NCBI RefSeq assembly: GCF_001998885.1
Contig: NZ_CP019609.1
Location: forward strand, 1,786,001-1,850,000
Length of the DNA stretch: 64,000 nt
Direction: 5' to 3'
Origin: Vagococcus penaei
GTDB taxonomy: Bacteria > Bacillota > Bacilli > Lactobacillales > Vagococcaceae
The notes below the pieces were generated by a model. It did no database searches. It saw only the letters and a list, made by a program, of their open reading frames with translations, and was not told the DNA's origin. Positions 1-9,423 of the stretch are shown here, one piece after another. A program made the position numbers and the translations under genes. The number at the start of each line of letters is the position of its first letter. The stretch's first letter is position 1.

Positions 1-2
1 TA

Positions 3-266
3 AAATTAGGTGTATCACTTTCTTTGATACGAAAAAATATTTATAAAGAAAATGCTGTCATCTTTTTTATTCCCATGGGGATTGCTTTTTTCCTAATGTT
101 GTTTATGTTAAATTGGGTTTATATAATCATACCAGTAGTAGACATGACATTGACACGTAGTTTATGGGGAATATTAATTGTATTGTATTTTTTATTTTAT
201 GTTATGACATCTCACAGTGCATATCGTATGGTACAAGACAAGGTGAAAATAGATCATTATCAATGA
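3..266 (+). CDS. ABC-type permease, C-terminal fragment (5' end outside window)
   Basis: The frame is open from the left edge to a stop at 264-266, so this is the 3' end of a longer gene; the TTG at 24 is not a convincing start because nothing like a ribosome-binding site precedes it. The visible 87 residues have two hydrophobic stretches, around FFIPMGIAFFLMLF and GILIVLYFLFYVM, followed by a short charged tail. A final pair of membrane segments after a basic loop is what the ends of FtsX/BceB-type ABC permeases look like, but too little remains to assign the family firmly. It lies 13 bp before the YfhO gene and may be cotranscribed with it. Confidence 0.5.
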   Translation, partial: KLGVSLSLIRKNIYKENAVIFFIPMGIAFFLMLFMLNWVYIIIPVVDMTLTRSLWGILIVLYFLFYVMTSHSAYRMVQDKVKIDHYQ

Positions 267-279
267 AGGTGGTAGACAT

Positions 280-2865
280 ATGTTAGCAGTTAAAATTAGA
301 AATAAGTTGAAAGGGTATGGTTTAAGTTTGCTGTTACCATTTATTGTTCTAATGGTGGTATTTTTTATTTTAGATATTACTCCGTTTGGTAACCGTAATT
401 TACTTGTTAGTGATTTGGGAACTCAGTATTACCCCTTTTTAGCAGAATTCAAACGTTTTTTTTTAACAGGTGATTTTGGTAAAAGTTTATATTCTTTCTC
501 GAATGGTATTGGTGGAACAATGGAGGCGTTAAGTGCCTATTATTTAATGTCTCCTCTAAACTTTATTATTCTATTATTTTCAAACGATCAAATCCCTGTG
601 GCTATTTCATGCCTAATTATTTTAAAAATATCACTTATGAGTTTGACAATGTATACTTATTTAGATAAGCATTATAATCAAAGTGATTTATTGACTCAGA
701 TATTTGCATTATCTTATAGTTTATGTGGATTTGTTGTAATATACTTATATAATTTTATGTGGTTAGATGTCTTGATTATTTTTCCGATTTTAGTGTTGGG
801 AATTGAACGATTGTGGCATAGCCAACAGTACGGTGTATATGCTATAACTTTATTTTTGTCTATTGTAACTAATTATTATTTAGGATATATGATTTGTATT
901 TTTTCAGTGGGCTATAGTGTCTATTTATATTACTATAATCATAATACGTTTAAAAAAACGCATCGTATTCGGCAACTATTATCTGATTGGAAGCAATTCT
1001 TTTTAGTATCGTTATTAACTGGATTAGCGACAAGTTTTATGCTTATACCCGCATTATATGGAATGCTACAAACTGGGAAATCCAACTTTCATGTAGATGA
1101 TTTTCTTCTTGTACCTCGATTCGGTTTAGAGGCTCTATCACAGATGGCCGTAGGTACACTTAATTTTAATATTCGTTTGGATCATTTACCAATGATTTAT
1201 TCAGGAATATTAGTATGGTTATTGGCATTTGTATACTTCTTCTTACCTAATATCCCTAGGAAGAAGAAAGCAGCTATGATTATTTTATTACTATTTATTT
1301 ATTGTAGTTTCTTTTTTGAAATGTTTAATACAATATGGCACATGTTTCAGAGCCCGGCAGGGTTTCCTTATAGAAATTCATTTATCTTTAGCTTTGTCTT
1401 GATTAAATTGGCGTATGAAACAAGTCTTTATGCAAGATATGAGCAAAATAAAAATTTGATTAAACAAAAAATAATACTATCTGGATTAGTTTATTCATTT
1501 CTATTAAGTTTAGGGCAATTATTTTTAAATCTAGATTCTAATAAAGAATATCTAGTATCAAATCGTTATTATATTATATCATTAATTATTGTTTGGTTAT
1601 TTGTCTTTTTAATTATTGTTGGTTCAATGCGAATGAAGCGACAATTTCAATTTATTTTGTTGTTATGTGTTGCCCTTGAATTAGGGGGGAATTTATGGGT
1701 GTCATTAAAAGGTACCCCTTTTGGTAATCAACAAGAATACGCGGACATGTATAAGCAACAAAATGAGGTGATTCAATATATACTAGGGCAAACGAAAACA
1801 ATTACCCGATTGAATCATCGTCTACCTGAACAGAATAATGGTTACCAAGAAGTGATGAATGGTTATAATAATCCTATGCTATTTGGGTATCCTGGAGTAT
1901 CCAGCTACACATCCACTTTAAACGCAACAACGCAAGATGCACTCGTTGATTTGGGACTTTATGCTAAAAATGATCGACGTTTTTCATATGTTGATGAATC
2001 TCAGTTAGCCAATTTATTACTCAATGTAGCGTACACAATAGTGCCCAATGATATGGAACAAAAGAAATTGTTAGAGAAAAAGTATGATATGCGTGTGTAT
2101 GAAAATATAGAAGCAGTCGGAATGGGCTTTGTTACTGACGATTCTTTGGAGGACTTAGCATTTGAAAAAAATAAGGTACTAACTAATCAAGAGAATATTA
2201 TGCAGTTAATTTATCCTAAAAATACACCTTTCTTTCATGAATTAACAGAAATCAAAGAATCTATCAAACAAGATTCTGTCGTAATTAAAGGTCGAACAAC
2301 GCATGAAGGGATTGTCTATCTTTATTTTCCACATGCTGCTTGGAAAAATATTAATGACTTTTCAATCAATGGTGAGCGGTTTAAATCATTTCAATATATT
2401 TCAACCAATCAATTGTTTAATTTAGGGCATTATAGAGCCAATGAAGATATCGAGTTAACCTTTAAAACAACTGAGCCAAGTCAGATTGCTAATATGCAGT
2501 TAAGTACTTTAGATGAGAGTGATTTTAACCAGCTAGTATCGAAGGTGAAGCAACAGAAATTAGAATTAACGCAAGCAGAAAATGGCAGACTGTCTGGTGA
2601 AATTGATGTAGCAAAAGGTCAACAACTTTTATATCTAGCGATTCCTTATGATGATAACTGGCAAATTACAGTTGATCAAGAACAGGTCGCTCCAATCAGA
2701 GTACTAGGCGATTTTATGGGAGTTCCCTTAGGTAAAGGTAGTCATCAAATTGAGATGATGTATGTATCAAAACCACTAATTGTGGGGAGTATAATTTCTG
2801 GGATAATTATTATCGGTAGCTTGGGAAGTATCCTTTATCAAAAGCGAAAAAAACGCGCAAAATAA
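280..2865 (+). CDS. YfhO family membrane protein
   Basis: An 861-residue polytopic membrane protein. The N-terminal two thirds carry about a dozen hydrophobic segments with the loop motif VSDLGTQYYPF after the first, as in the YfhO family. A soluble extracellular region follows (about residues 500-830), and a single C-terminal membrane helix ends in RKKRAK. YfhO-type proteins are GT-C-like glycosyltransferases implicated in decorating lipoteichoic or wall teichoic acid with sugars; the acceptor here is unknown. The ATG at 280 is preceded by AAGGTGG at a suitable distance. Family assignment rests on length, topology and the N-terminal motif. Confidence 0.8.
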   Translation: MLAVKIRNKLKGYGLSLLLPFIVLMVVFFILDITPFGNRNLLVSDLGTQYYPFLAEFKRFFLTGDFGKSLYSFSNGIGGTMEALSAYYLMSPLNFIILLFSNDQIPVAISCLIILKISLMSLTMYTYLDKHYNQSDLLTQIFALSYSLCGFVVIYLYNFMWLDVLIIFPILVLGIERLWHSQQYGVYAITLFLSIVTNYYLGYMICIFSVGYSVYLYYYNHNTFKKTHRIRQLLSDWKQFFLVSLLTGLATSFMLIPALYGMLQTGKSNFHVDDFLLVPRFGLEALSQMAVGTLNFNIRLDHLPMIYSGILVWLLAFVYFFLPNIPRKKKAAMIILLLFIYCSFFFEMFNTIWHMFQSPAGFPYRNSFIFSFVLIKLAYETSLYARYEQNKNLIKQKIILSGLVYSFLLSLGQLFLNLDSNKEYLVSNRYYIISLIIVWLFVFLIIVGSMRMKRQFQFILLLCVALELGGNLWVSLKGTPFGNQQEYADMYKQQNEVIQYILGQTKTITRLNHRLPEQNNGYQEVMNGYNNPMLFGYPGVSSYTSTLNATTQDALVDLGLYAKNDRRFSYVDESQLANLLLNVAYTIVPNDMEQKKLLEKKYDMRVYENIEAVGMGFVTDDSLEDLAFEKNKVLTNQENIMQLIYPKNTPFFHELTEIKESIKQDSVVIKGRTTHEGIVYLYFPHAAWKNINDFSINGERFKSFQYISTNQLFNLGHYRANEDIELTFKTTEPSQIANMQLSTLDESDFNQLVSKVKQQKLELTQAENGRLSGEIDVAKGQQLLYLAIPYDDNWQITVDQEQVAPIRVLGDFMGVPLGKGSHQIEMMYVSKPLIVGSIISGIIIIGSLGSILYQKRKKRAK

Positions 2866-2923
2866 TAAGAAATAATGGTATGATAGATTCAATCAATAAT
2901 AAAATTAACGAGGTGGAAAAACC

Positions 2924-4009
2924 ATGTTACAAGAAAAAGATGAGTTATTTTTAAAAGAATTAACCGACGCAAACGGTGTACCTGGAAATGAAGACCAAGT
3001 ACGAGCGATTTTTAAAAAATATGCTGAACCATATGCAGATAAAATTGTATATGATGGTTTAGGCGGAATTAATGCTCGGCACATTGGAGATAAAGAAGGA
3101 CCCAAAGTTTTAATCGCAGGTCATATGGATGAAGTTGGTTTTATGGTCACTAAAATTACAGAAAAAGGATTTATTGAATTTCAAACCTTAGGTGGTTGGT
3201 GGGGTCAAGTCATGCTTGCCCAACAAGTGACAATCACAACGGGTTCGGGAAAAGAAATCCATGGAGTTATTGGTTCAAAACCACCTCATGTTTTATCGCA
3301 AGAGGCACGAAAACAACCCTATGATATTAAGGATATGTTCATTGATATTGGTGCAACAAGTGCTGAGGAAGCATCAGCTTGGGGAATTAAACCTGGAGAT
3401 ATGGTAACACCATTTATCAATTACCAACGCTTAAATGGTTCAAAATATCTTTTAGCGAAAGCGTGGGATAATCGAATTGGGACAGCTGTTTCACTAAAAG
3501 TACTTGAAAACTTAGCTAAAGATGGACATCCCAATATTTTATTTGCTGGTAGTAATGTCCAAGAAGAAGTTGGCTTAAGAGGCGCTCGTACAAGTACACA
3601 TTTAGTGAATCCAGATATTGCTTTAGCTCTTGATACAGGTACAGCTGGTGATACACCGGGAATGACACCGAAAGAAGCAGATTCTGTTTTAGGAAAAGGC
3701 CCACAAATCATTGTTTTCGATGCGTCAATGATTCCGCATAAAAAATTACGTGATTTTGTGATTAGCGTTGCTGAAGAGTTAGAGATTCCTTTCCAATATA
3801 CTGTTATTACTGGTGGGGGAACAGACGCAGGTATGCAACACATTACACGTGATGGAGTACCAGCATTAGCAATTACAGTTGCGACACGTTATTTACATTC
3901 ACATACATCGATTATCCATGAAGATGATTATCTGAATACAGTCAAATTAGTAACTGAAGTTGTAAAACGCTTAGATGCTGATAAAGTGGCTGAATTAAAA
4001 AATTATTAA
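2924..4009 (+). CDS. pepA: M42 family glutamyl aminopeptidase
   Basis: A 361-residue cytoplasmic metallopeptidase of family M42, which removes N-terminal Glu/Asp (and sometimes other residues) from peptides in lactic acid bacteria. Metal-binding and catalytic motifs are in the expected order: AGHMDEVG with H67 and D69, then [18 protein letters not shown] with its catalytic glutamate pair, [12 protein letters not shown], and the final His in RYLHSHTSI. The length is typical. The start ATG at 2924 follows GAGGTGG. It appears to be monocistronic, with a short hairpin after the stop codon. The alternative is a broader-specificity M42 enzyme of the YtoP type. Confidence 0.88.
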   Translation: MLQEKDELFLKELTDANGVPGNEDQVRAIFKKYAEPYADKIVYDGLGGINARHIGDKEGPKVLIAGHMDEVGFMVTKITEKGFIEFQTLGGWWGQVMLAQQVTITTGSGKEIHGVIGSKPPHVLSQEARKQPYDIKDMFIDIGATSAEEASAWGIKPGDMVTPFINYQRLNGSKYLLAKAWDNRIGTAVSLKVLENLAKDGHPNILFAGSNVQEEVGLRGARTSTHLVNPDIALALDTGTAGDTPGMTPKEADSVLGKGPQIIVFDASMIPHKKLRDFVISVAEELEIPFQYTVITGGGTDAGMQHITRDGVPALAITVATRYLHSHTSIIHEDDYLNTVKLVTEVVKRLDADKVAELKNY

Positions 4010-4024
4010 TAGTTAATTAATCAT

Positions 4025-4061
4025 GGCTCGATTGTCTAATTTTTTGTAGAAACATCGAGCC
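4025..4061 (+). terminator. possible hairpin terminator after pepA
   Basis: GGCTCGAT at 4025-4032 pairs with ATCGAGCC at 4054-4061. There is no clear T run after the stem, so it may be an mRNA 3' stabiliser rather than an intrinsic terminator. Confidence 0.35.
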
Positions 4062-4228
4062 TATTGCTTAGTTGACAGTACATCTTAAAAAGACAAAAAT
4101 GTGTGTCAGCTAGCTTTAAAAAATAAAAATGCTTGTTTTTTGCTCGTTTTAAGTGGATTTAATTGTGAATTTTACGCAATCAAAGTAAAGTAGAGGTAGA
4201 GATAGTTTCAGAAAGGAGTAGACATCAA

Positions 4229-4969
4229 ATGAATGTGACAGTATTAGGTTATTGGGGAGGCTTTCCCTATAAAAATGATGGTACCACATCTTACTTAATT
4301 GAATCAGACGGTTTTTCTTTGTTACTTGATGCTGGTAGTAGTACATTAATTCAATTAGAAAAAGTTTTAGATCCGTCCACACTAGATGCTGTGATAATTA
4401 GTCATTATCATCACGACCATATTGCTGACTTGGGGGTATTACAATATTACCGACAGTTAATGCCAAAAACAGCACTCCCAGAATTACCGATTTACGGACA
4501 TACGCTAGATGATTGGCACTTCTCACAACTAACGATGCCTGGTATTTCAAAAGGTATTGGTTATCATGAAGATGACACGTTAGAAGTTGGTCCTTTCAGT
4601 ATTACATTTATTAAGACGGTTCATCCAGTTGTCTGCTACGCGATGCGTATTGTTGAAAAAGCAACAGGTAAAATCTTTGTCTTTACTGGTGATACTGGCT
4701 ACTTTGACGAACTATCAGCTTTTTGCCAAGATGCCGATTTATTGATTACTGATACCTACTTTTTAGAAGGTCATGAGCATCATCCAGCGCATTTAACTTC
4801 GAAAGAAACTGGACTGATTGCAAAAGAAGCGAACGTGAAACACTTGGTTTTAAGCCATTTACGACAAGACATAGATTTAGAATTATTAAAGCAACAAACA
4901 TGCGATTATTTGGCTAATGAGCAAGTGGACGTCCAATTAGCTAAGACGCATTTAAAAATTTCATTATAG
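4229..4969 (+). CDS. MBL fold metallohydrolase (YhfI-like)
   Basis: A 246-residue metallo-beta-lactamase-fold hydrolase related to ribonuclease Z. The zinc motif HxHxDH is present as H59, H61, D63 and H64, and further ligands are likely in HPVVCYAMR, FTGDTGYFD and the late LSHLRQD. The substrate is unknown; Bacillus YhfI is the usual comparison. The ATG at 4229 follows GAAAGGAG. The next gene, lplA, starts 11 bp after its stop, so the two are almost certainly cotranscribed, an arrangement also seen for yhfI-lplJ in Bacillus. Confidence 0.8.
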   Translation: MNVTVLGYWGGFPYKNDGTTSYLIESDGFSLLLDAGSSTLIQLEKVLDPSTLDAVIISHYHHDHIADLGVLQYYRQLMPKTALPELPIYGHTLDDWHFSQLTMPGISKGIGYHEDDTLEVGPFSITFIKTVHPVVCYAMRIVEKATGKIFVFTGDTGYFDELSAFCQDADLLITDTYFLEGHEHHPAHLTSKETGLIAKEANVKHLVLSHLRQDIDLELLKQQTCDYLANEQVDVQLAKTHLKISL

Positions 4970-4980
4970 GAGTGACCCAA

Positions 4981-5988
4981 ATGATTTTTGTATCCAACGA
5001 AGGAATAACTGATCCACGAATTAATTTAGCTATTGAAACTTATTTAGTTCAAGAGATGCCAGTTGATGAACCGATTTTATTATTTTATATTAACGAACCA
5101 TCGATTATTATCGGGCGTAATCAAAATACGATTGAAGAAATTAATACGGAATATGTCGAAAAACAAGGTATTCATGTAGTCCGCCGTTTAAGTGGTGGAG
5201 GAGCTGTGTATCATGATGAAGGTAATTTGAATTTTAGTTTTATTATGCCAGATGATGGTGAATCTTTCCGTAATTTTGGTAAAGTCACTCAACCAATTAT
5301 TGATGCATTGCATGATATGGGTGTTGATGGTGCAGAATTAAAAGGTCGTAATGATTTAGTAATTGACGACAAAAAATTCTCTGGAAATGCGATGTATGCA
5401 ACAAACGGTCGCATGTTTGCACATGGTACGTTGATGTTTGATAGTGACATTAATGAAGTTGTGAATGCTTTAAAGGTTCGTAAAGATAAGATTGAATCAA
5501 AAGGGATTAAGTCAATTCGCTCACGTGTAACAAATATTCGTCCTTATTTGGCTGATGCGCATCAAAATATGTCAACAGAAGACTTTAGGGAAGAAATTCT
5601 TTTAAAAATTTTTAATACAACGGATATGAATGACGTTAATGTTTATAAATTAACAGAGCATGATTGGGAACGAATCAATGCCATTAGTGATAAATTATAT
5701 CGTAATTGGGACTGGAATTATGGGAAATCACCTGAGTTTGATTTAGTCCGTCGCAAACGATTCCCAATTGGTTCGATTGAAGCCAAAATGAACGTATCAC
5801 AAGGTCTGATTCAAGAAATTCGTATTTTTGGGGATTTCTTTGGAATGGGCGAAATTGCCGATATCGAGATGATCTTAACTGGTATTAGGTATGATAAGCA
5901 AGCTATTACTGAAGCTGTCGATACGATTGATGTTAAAACATATTTTGGAAATATTGAAAAAGAAGATTTAGTTGATTTACTTTATTAA
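4981..5988 (+). CDS. lplA: lipoate-protein ligase A
   Basis: A 335-residue ligase that attaches free lipoate to the E2 and GcvH subunits of 2-oxoacid dehydrogenases and the glycine cleavage system. The BPL/LplA motifs are visible: RRLSGGGAVYHD, NLNFSF, and KKFSGNAMYATNG with the catalytic lysine. The C-terminal accessory domain (after about residue 250) is present. I place the start at the ATG at 4981 rather than the in-frame GTG at 4972. AGGAG at 4968-4972 is then 8 nt upstream, and the resulting N-terminus MIFVSNEGITDPRIN matches the family. It is the second gene of an operon with the MBL hydrolase. Confidence 0.9.
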   Translation: MIFVSNEGITDPRINLAIETYLVQEMPVDEPILLFYINEPSIIIGRNQNTIEEINTEYVEKQGIHVVRRLSGGGAVYHDEGNLNFSFIMPDDGESFRNFGKVTQPIIDALHDMGVDGAELKGRNDLVIDDKKFSGNAMYATNGRMFAHGTLMFDSDINEVVNALKVRKDKIESKGIKSIRSRVTNIRPYLADAHQNMSTEDFREEILLKIFNTTDMNDVNVYKLTEHDWERINAISDKLYRNWDWNYGKSPEFDLVRRKRFPIGSIEAKMNVSQGLIQEIRIFGDFFGMGEIADIEMILTGIRYDKQAITEAVDTIDVKTYFGNIEKEDLVDLLY

Positions 5989-5998
5989 GCCAATTTAA

Positions 5999-6052
5999 AA
6001 AAATACGCCATAAACGTTTCTTTTTTAGAAACATCTATGGCGTATTTTTTTA
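5999..6052. terminator. bidirectional terminator between lplA and trpS
   Basis: AAATACGCCATA at 6001-6012 pairs with TATGGCGTATTT at 6036-6047. A smaller GTTTC/GAAAC helix sits inside. Flanking T runs on one strand and A runs on the other allow it to serve the two convergent genes. Confidence 0.8.
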
Positions 6053-6090
6053 TTGTGTATCAGTAGTAGTTAGCTATCTGTACTATTTTA

Positions 6091-7110
<1,020 letters not shown>

Positions 7111-7441
7111 TTATTACCATCCTTTTTAGTTACTAGTATCTATTATACTAGAAATAATACGGGAAAACACTAATCTGATGCAGATTTTAAATTTATATAG
7201 TAATACACAAATTTAAACTGTTATAGTGCGATAGACCTTTTTTAATTAATGTAAAATTTTAGTTAAGAATAGTCGTAACTGTTTTCAAACCTTGTAAAAT
7301 CAACGTTCATTTATGTTCGTTTATTTAAAAATACTCTTAAAAAAGTGTAGTAATTATGAAGTTGTTATAGTATAATTAGTAACAGATAAGGGACAGCAAA
7401 AAATTCCTGTTTATCTAGTATATCTGAAAGGGAGTGATTGT
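7111..7441. other. divergent intergenic region trpS / spx
   Basis: A 331-bp AT-rich gap with divergent promoters and no gene. On the minus strand a TATAAT lies at 7147-7142, a likely -10 for trpS with a poor -35. On the plus strand TATAAT at 7371-7376 is the best -10 for spx, also with a weak -35; an activator or extended contacts would be needed. No T-box specifier or anti-terminator sequence was found. Confidence 0.5.
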
Positions 7442-7840
7442 ATGTTGAAATTATATACGTCACCAAGCTGTACGTCGTGTCGGAAAGCAAGAGCCTGGTT
7501 GCAAGAGCATCAGATTCCTTTTGTTGAACGGAATATCTTTTCTGAGCCTCTAACTCAGGACGAGCTTAAAGAAATATTAAGAATGACTGAAAATGGTACG
7601 GAAGAAATTATTTCGACACGCTCAAAAGTCTTCCAAAAATTGGACGTCGATCTAGATGAATTATCACTTCCAGACCTACTAGACTTAGTCCAAAAGAACC
7701 CAGGATTATTACGTCGACCAATTATGGTTGATGATAAACGACTACAAGTCGGTTTTAATGAAGATGAAATTCGTCGATTCTTGCCACGTGAAGTTCGTGC
7801 AATTGAATTAAAACATGCTCAAATGCTAGCAGGCCTCTAA
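7442..7840 (+). CDS. spxA: transcriptional regulator Spx
   Basis: A 132-residue ArsC-fold regulator that binds the alpha C-terminal domain of RNA polymerase and controls disulfide-stress genes. The redox switch CxxC is intact (C10 and C13, in SCTSCRKA), and the conserved segment [15 protein letters not shown] is present near residues 92-106. The length matches Spx. The ATG at 7442 follows GGGAGTGATTG. It is followed by a strong terminator and then by mecA, the adaptor that delivers Spx and other clients to ClpCP; this spx-mecA adjacency is common in Lactobacillales. Confidence 0.92.
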   Translation: MLKLYTSPSCTSCRKARAWLQEHQIPFVERNIFSEPLTQDELKEILRMTENGTEEIISTRSKVFQKLDVDLDELSLPDLLDLVQKNPGLLRRPIMVDDKRLQVGFNEDEIRRFLPREVRAIELKHAQMLAGL

Positions 7841-7876
7841 TAAGTTATTAGGATTGCAAAAAGAATACAATTGATT

Positions 7877-7911
7877 CAGCATGCTCTTTGTAAACACATG
7901 CTGTTTTTTTG
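7877..7911 (+). terminator. spx terminator
   Basis: CAGCATG at 7877-7883 pairs with CATGCTG at 7897-7903 and is followed directly by seven T residues. Confidence 0.85.
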
Positions 7912-7994
7912 TTTGTCGAACGTATTCACTTTACTTTTTAGCAATTTACTATACAATAAAGCTAAGGATAAATTTAGAAGAGAGGTGTAGCGAT

Positions 7995-8705
7995 ATGGAG
8001 ATGGAACGTATAAATGAAAATACGATTCGAGTATCAATTGGTAGTGAAGACTTAGAAGCTCGAGGTATTACATTCTTAGACTTGTTAGGCAATCAAAAAC
8101 AAATCGAAGGATTTTTCTATAGTATTTTAGAGGAAGTTGATGTTGATGAACAATTCCATGAGACTGATGCCGTCACTTTCCAAGTACTACCAAATCGTGA
8201 TGGACTCGAGTTGTTTATTAGTAAAGCAACCAATAACCTATCGGATTCTCAAAACGATGTTGATTTTAATAATGAAAGCATCAAGCGCGCACTACAAGAC
8301 AAATTACCAAGAAATGTTATGAATGGTAACTTTGATTTAGAGGAACGCGACCCACAAGATCAATCAGCCGCTTTCCAACCATTTTTAACGGAGTACGATG
8401 ATGAAGATAGTGAAGATATTTTCAGCATTAAGTTTGTGTTACCAGATTTTGAGGCGTTAATTGAGTTAGCCAAACATTCACGTGTCACAAATGCGATAAC
8501 TAACGTTTATGCATACAATGATTGCTACTATCTACAAGTCATTTATGACACATATAATTTCCGTGAAGATTTGCTACTTAACCAAGCGGCTCATATGTAC
8601 GAGTTTGCTACTAGTACAGTTGTAACGGATGATATTTTAGAAGAGTACGGCACGTTGGTTTTTTCTGAGAATGCCTTAGAACAAATCAATCACTATTTTA
8701 ACTAA
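7995..8705 (+). CDS. mecA: adaptor protein MecA
   Basis: A 236-residue adaptor that brings substrates such as ComK/ComX-type factors and Spx to the ClpC-ClpP protease. The N-terminal domain begins MEMERINENTIRVSIG, an acidic low-complexity linker (EYDDEDSEDI) lies in the middle, and the C-terminal ClpC-binding domain (from about FSIKFVLPDFEA) is complete. The frame is open further upstream, but that extension runs over the spx terminator. The ATG at 7995, with AGAGGTG upstream, gives the family's N-terminus. A TACAAT at 7952-7957 with TTTACT at 7930-7935 is a plausible promoter. Confidence 0.92.
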   Translation: MEMERINENTIRVSIGSEDLEARGITFLDLLGNQKQIEGFFYSILEEVDVDEQFHETDAVTFQVLPNRDGLELFISKATNNLSDSQNDVDFNNESIKRALQDKLPRNVMNGNFDLEERDPQDQSAAFQPFLTEYDDEDSEDIFSIKFVLPDFEALIELAKHSRVTNAITNVYAYNDCYYLQVIYDTYNFREDLLLNQAAHMYEFATSTVVTDDILEEYGTLVFSENALEQINHYFN

Positions 8706-8715
8706 ATAGATTCTA

Positions 8716-8753
8716 AAGGAGGGCTTAAGCGTAAGATTAAGCCCCCTTTTTAT
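8716..8753 (+). terminator. mecA terminator
   Basis: GGAGGGCTTAA pairs with TTAAGCCCCC across an 8-nt loop and is followed by TTTTTATT. It ends only 14 bp before the next start codon, so read-through into the GtrA gene is possible. Confidence 0.8.
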
Positions 8754-8766
8754 TGAGGTGAATTAG

Positions 8767-9297
8767 ATGATTAGACGAAATGAGTTTTTATTATATGTAG
8801 TATTTGGTGTATTAGGTACACTAATTTATTTCTTTACGCGTTTTACGACACGTGAAGTGACAACTAATGTATTATTACCAGTCATTGTCGGCCAAGTAGT
8901 TGCCTTGTTATTTGCTTTTTTTGCCAATAAGTATATCGTATTTAAGAATAGCCATGTTGGGTGGCGTCACAGTATCACACAATTTTTTGAGTTCTTACTG
9001 ACTCGAGTCGGGGTCTTCTTACTAGATTTAGGAATTGCTTATATTTTTGTAGAAAAATATCAACGATTCTGGATTAAAGCGTTACATTTAAAACAATTAA
9101 ATTACCATCATGTTTTTTTTGCCAATCCTTTAGTCAGTCGATACATTGGTAATGCACAGTTACTTAATGAATTTTTGTTTACTATTTTATCGCAAAGTTT
9201 AGCAGCGATTATCAATTATGTGATTTCTAAACGGGTCGTTTTTAATATTAAACAAACACACGAACCCATTCATCAACGGTATGAAATAACTAGGTAA
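8767..9297 (+). CDS. GtrA family membrane protein
   Basis: A 176-residue protein with four predicted membrane helices, beginning FLLYVVFGVLGTLIYFF and including the GtrA-like segment FFANKYIVFKN after the second helix and INYVISKRVVF near the end. GtrA/DPMS proteins help move or present polyprenyl-linked sugars for cell-surface glycosylation. The loop between helices 3 and 4 is longer than usual (about residues 92-128). The ATG at 8767 follows GAGGTGAATTAG. Its glycosyltransferase partner is not next to it. Confidence 0.82.
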   Translation: MIRRNEFLLYVVFGVLGTLIYFFTRFTTREVTTNVLLPVIVGQVVALLFAFFANKYIVFKNSHVGWRHSITQFFEFLLTRVGVFLLDLGIAYIFVEKYQRFWIKALHLKQLNYHHVFFANPLVSRYIGNAQLLNEFLFTILSQSLAAIINYVISKRVVFNIKQTHEPIHQRYEITR

Positions 9298-9310
9298 TAA
9301 ATAACCTTTG

Positions 9311-9349
9311 AACAAGCTAAGATAGTTTACTTAGCTTGTTTTTTTTATT
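9311..9349 (+). terminator. terminator upstream of cas9
   Basis: AACAAGCTAAG at 9311-9321 pairs with CTTAGCTTGTT at 9330-9340, followed by a T run to 9347. It separates the GtrA gene from the CRISPR-Cas operon. Confidence 0.85.
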
Positions 9350-9423
9350 TTTTATAAAAAGTAGTGTCGATAAGTTATAAATTTGCTACAATTAAATAAA
9401 AAGACAGTTGGAGGTTCATAAGT

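Noticed and set aside
3421-3843. Minus-strand frame opposite pepA
   Set aside because: It is fully antisense to a well-supported gene, without a ribosome-binding site or recognisable product.
7111-7441. T-box riboswitch for trpS
   Set aside because: The gap is short and no specifier or T-box sequence is present on the minus strand.
7881-7994. N-terminal extension of MecA
   Set aside because: The extra codons run over the spx terminator region and are absent from the family; ATG at 7995 has the ribosome-binding site.
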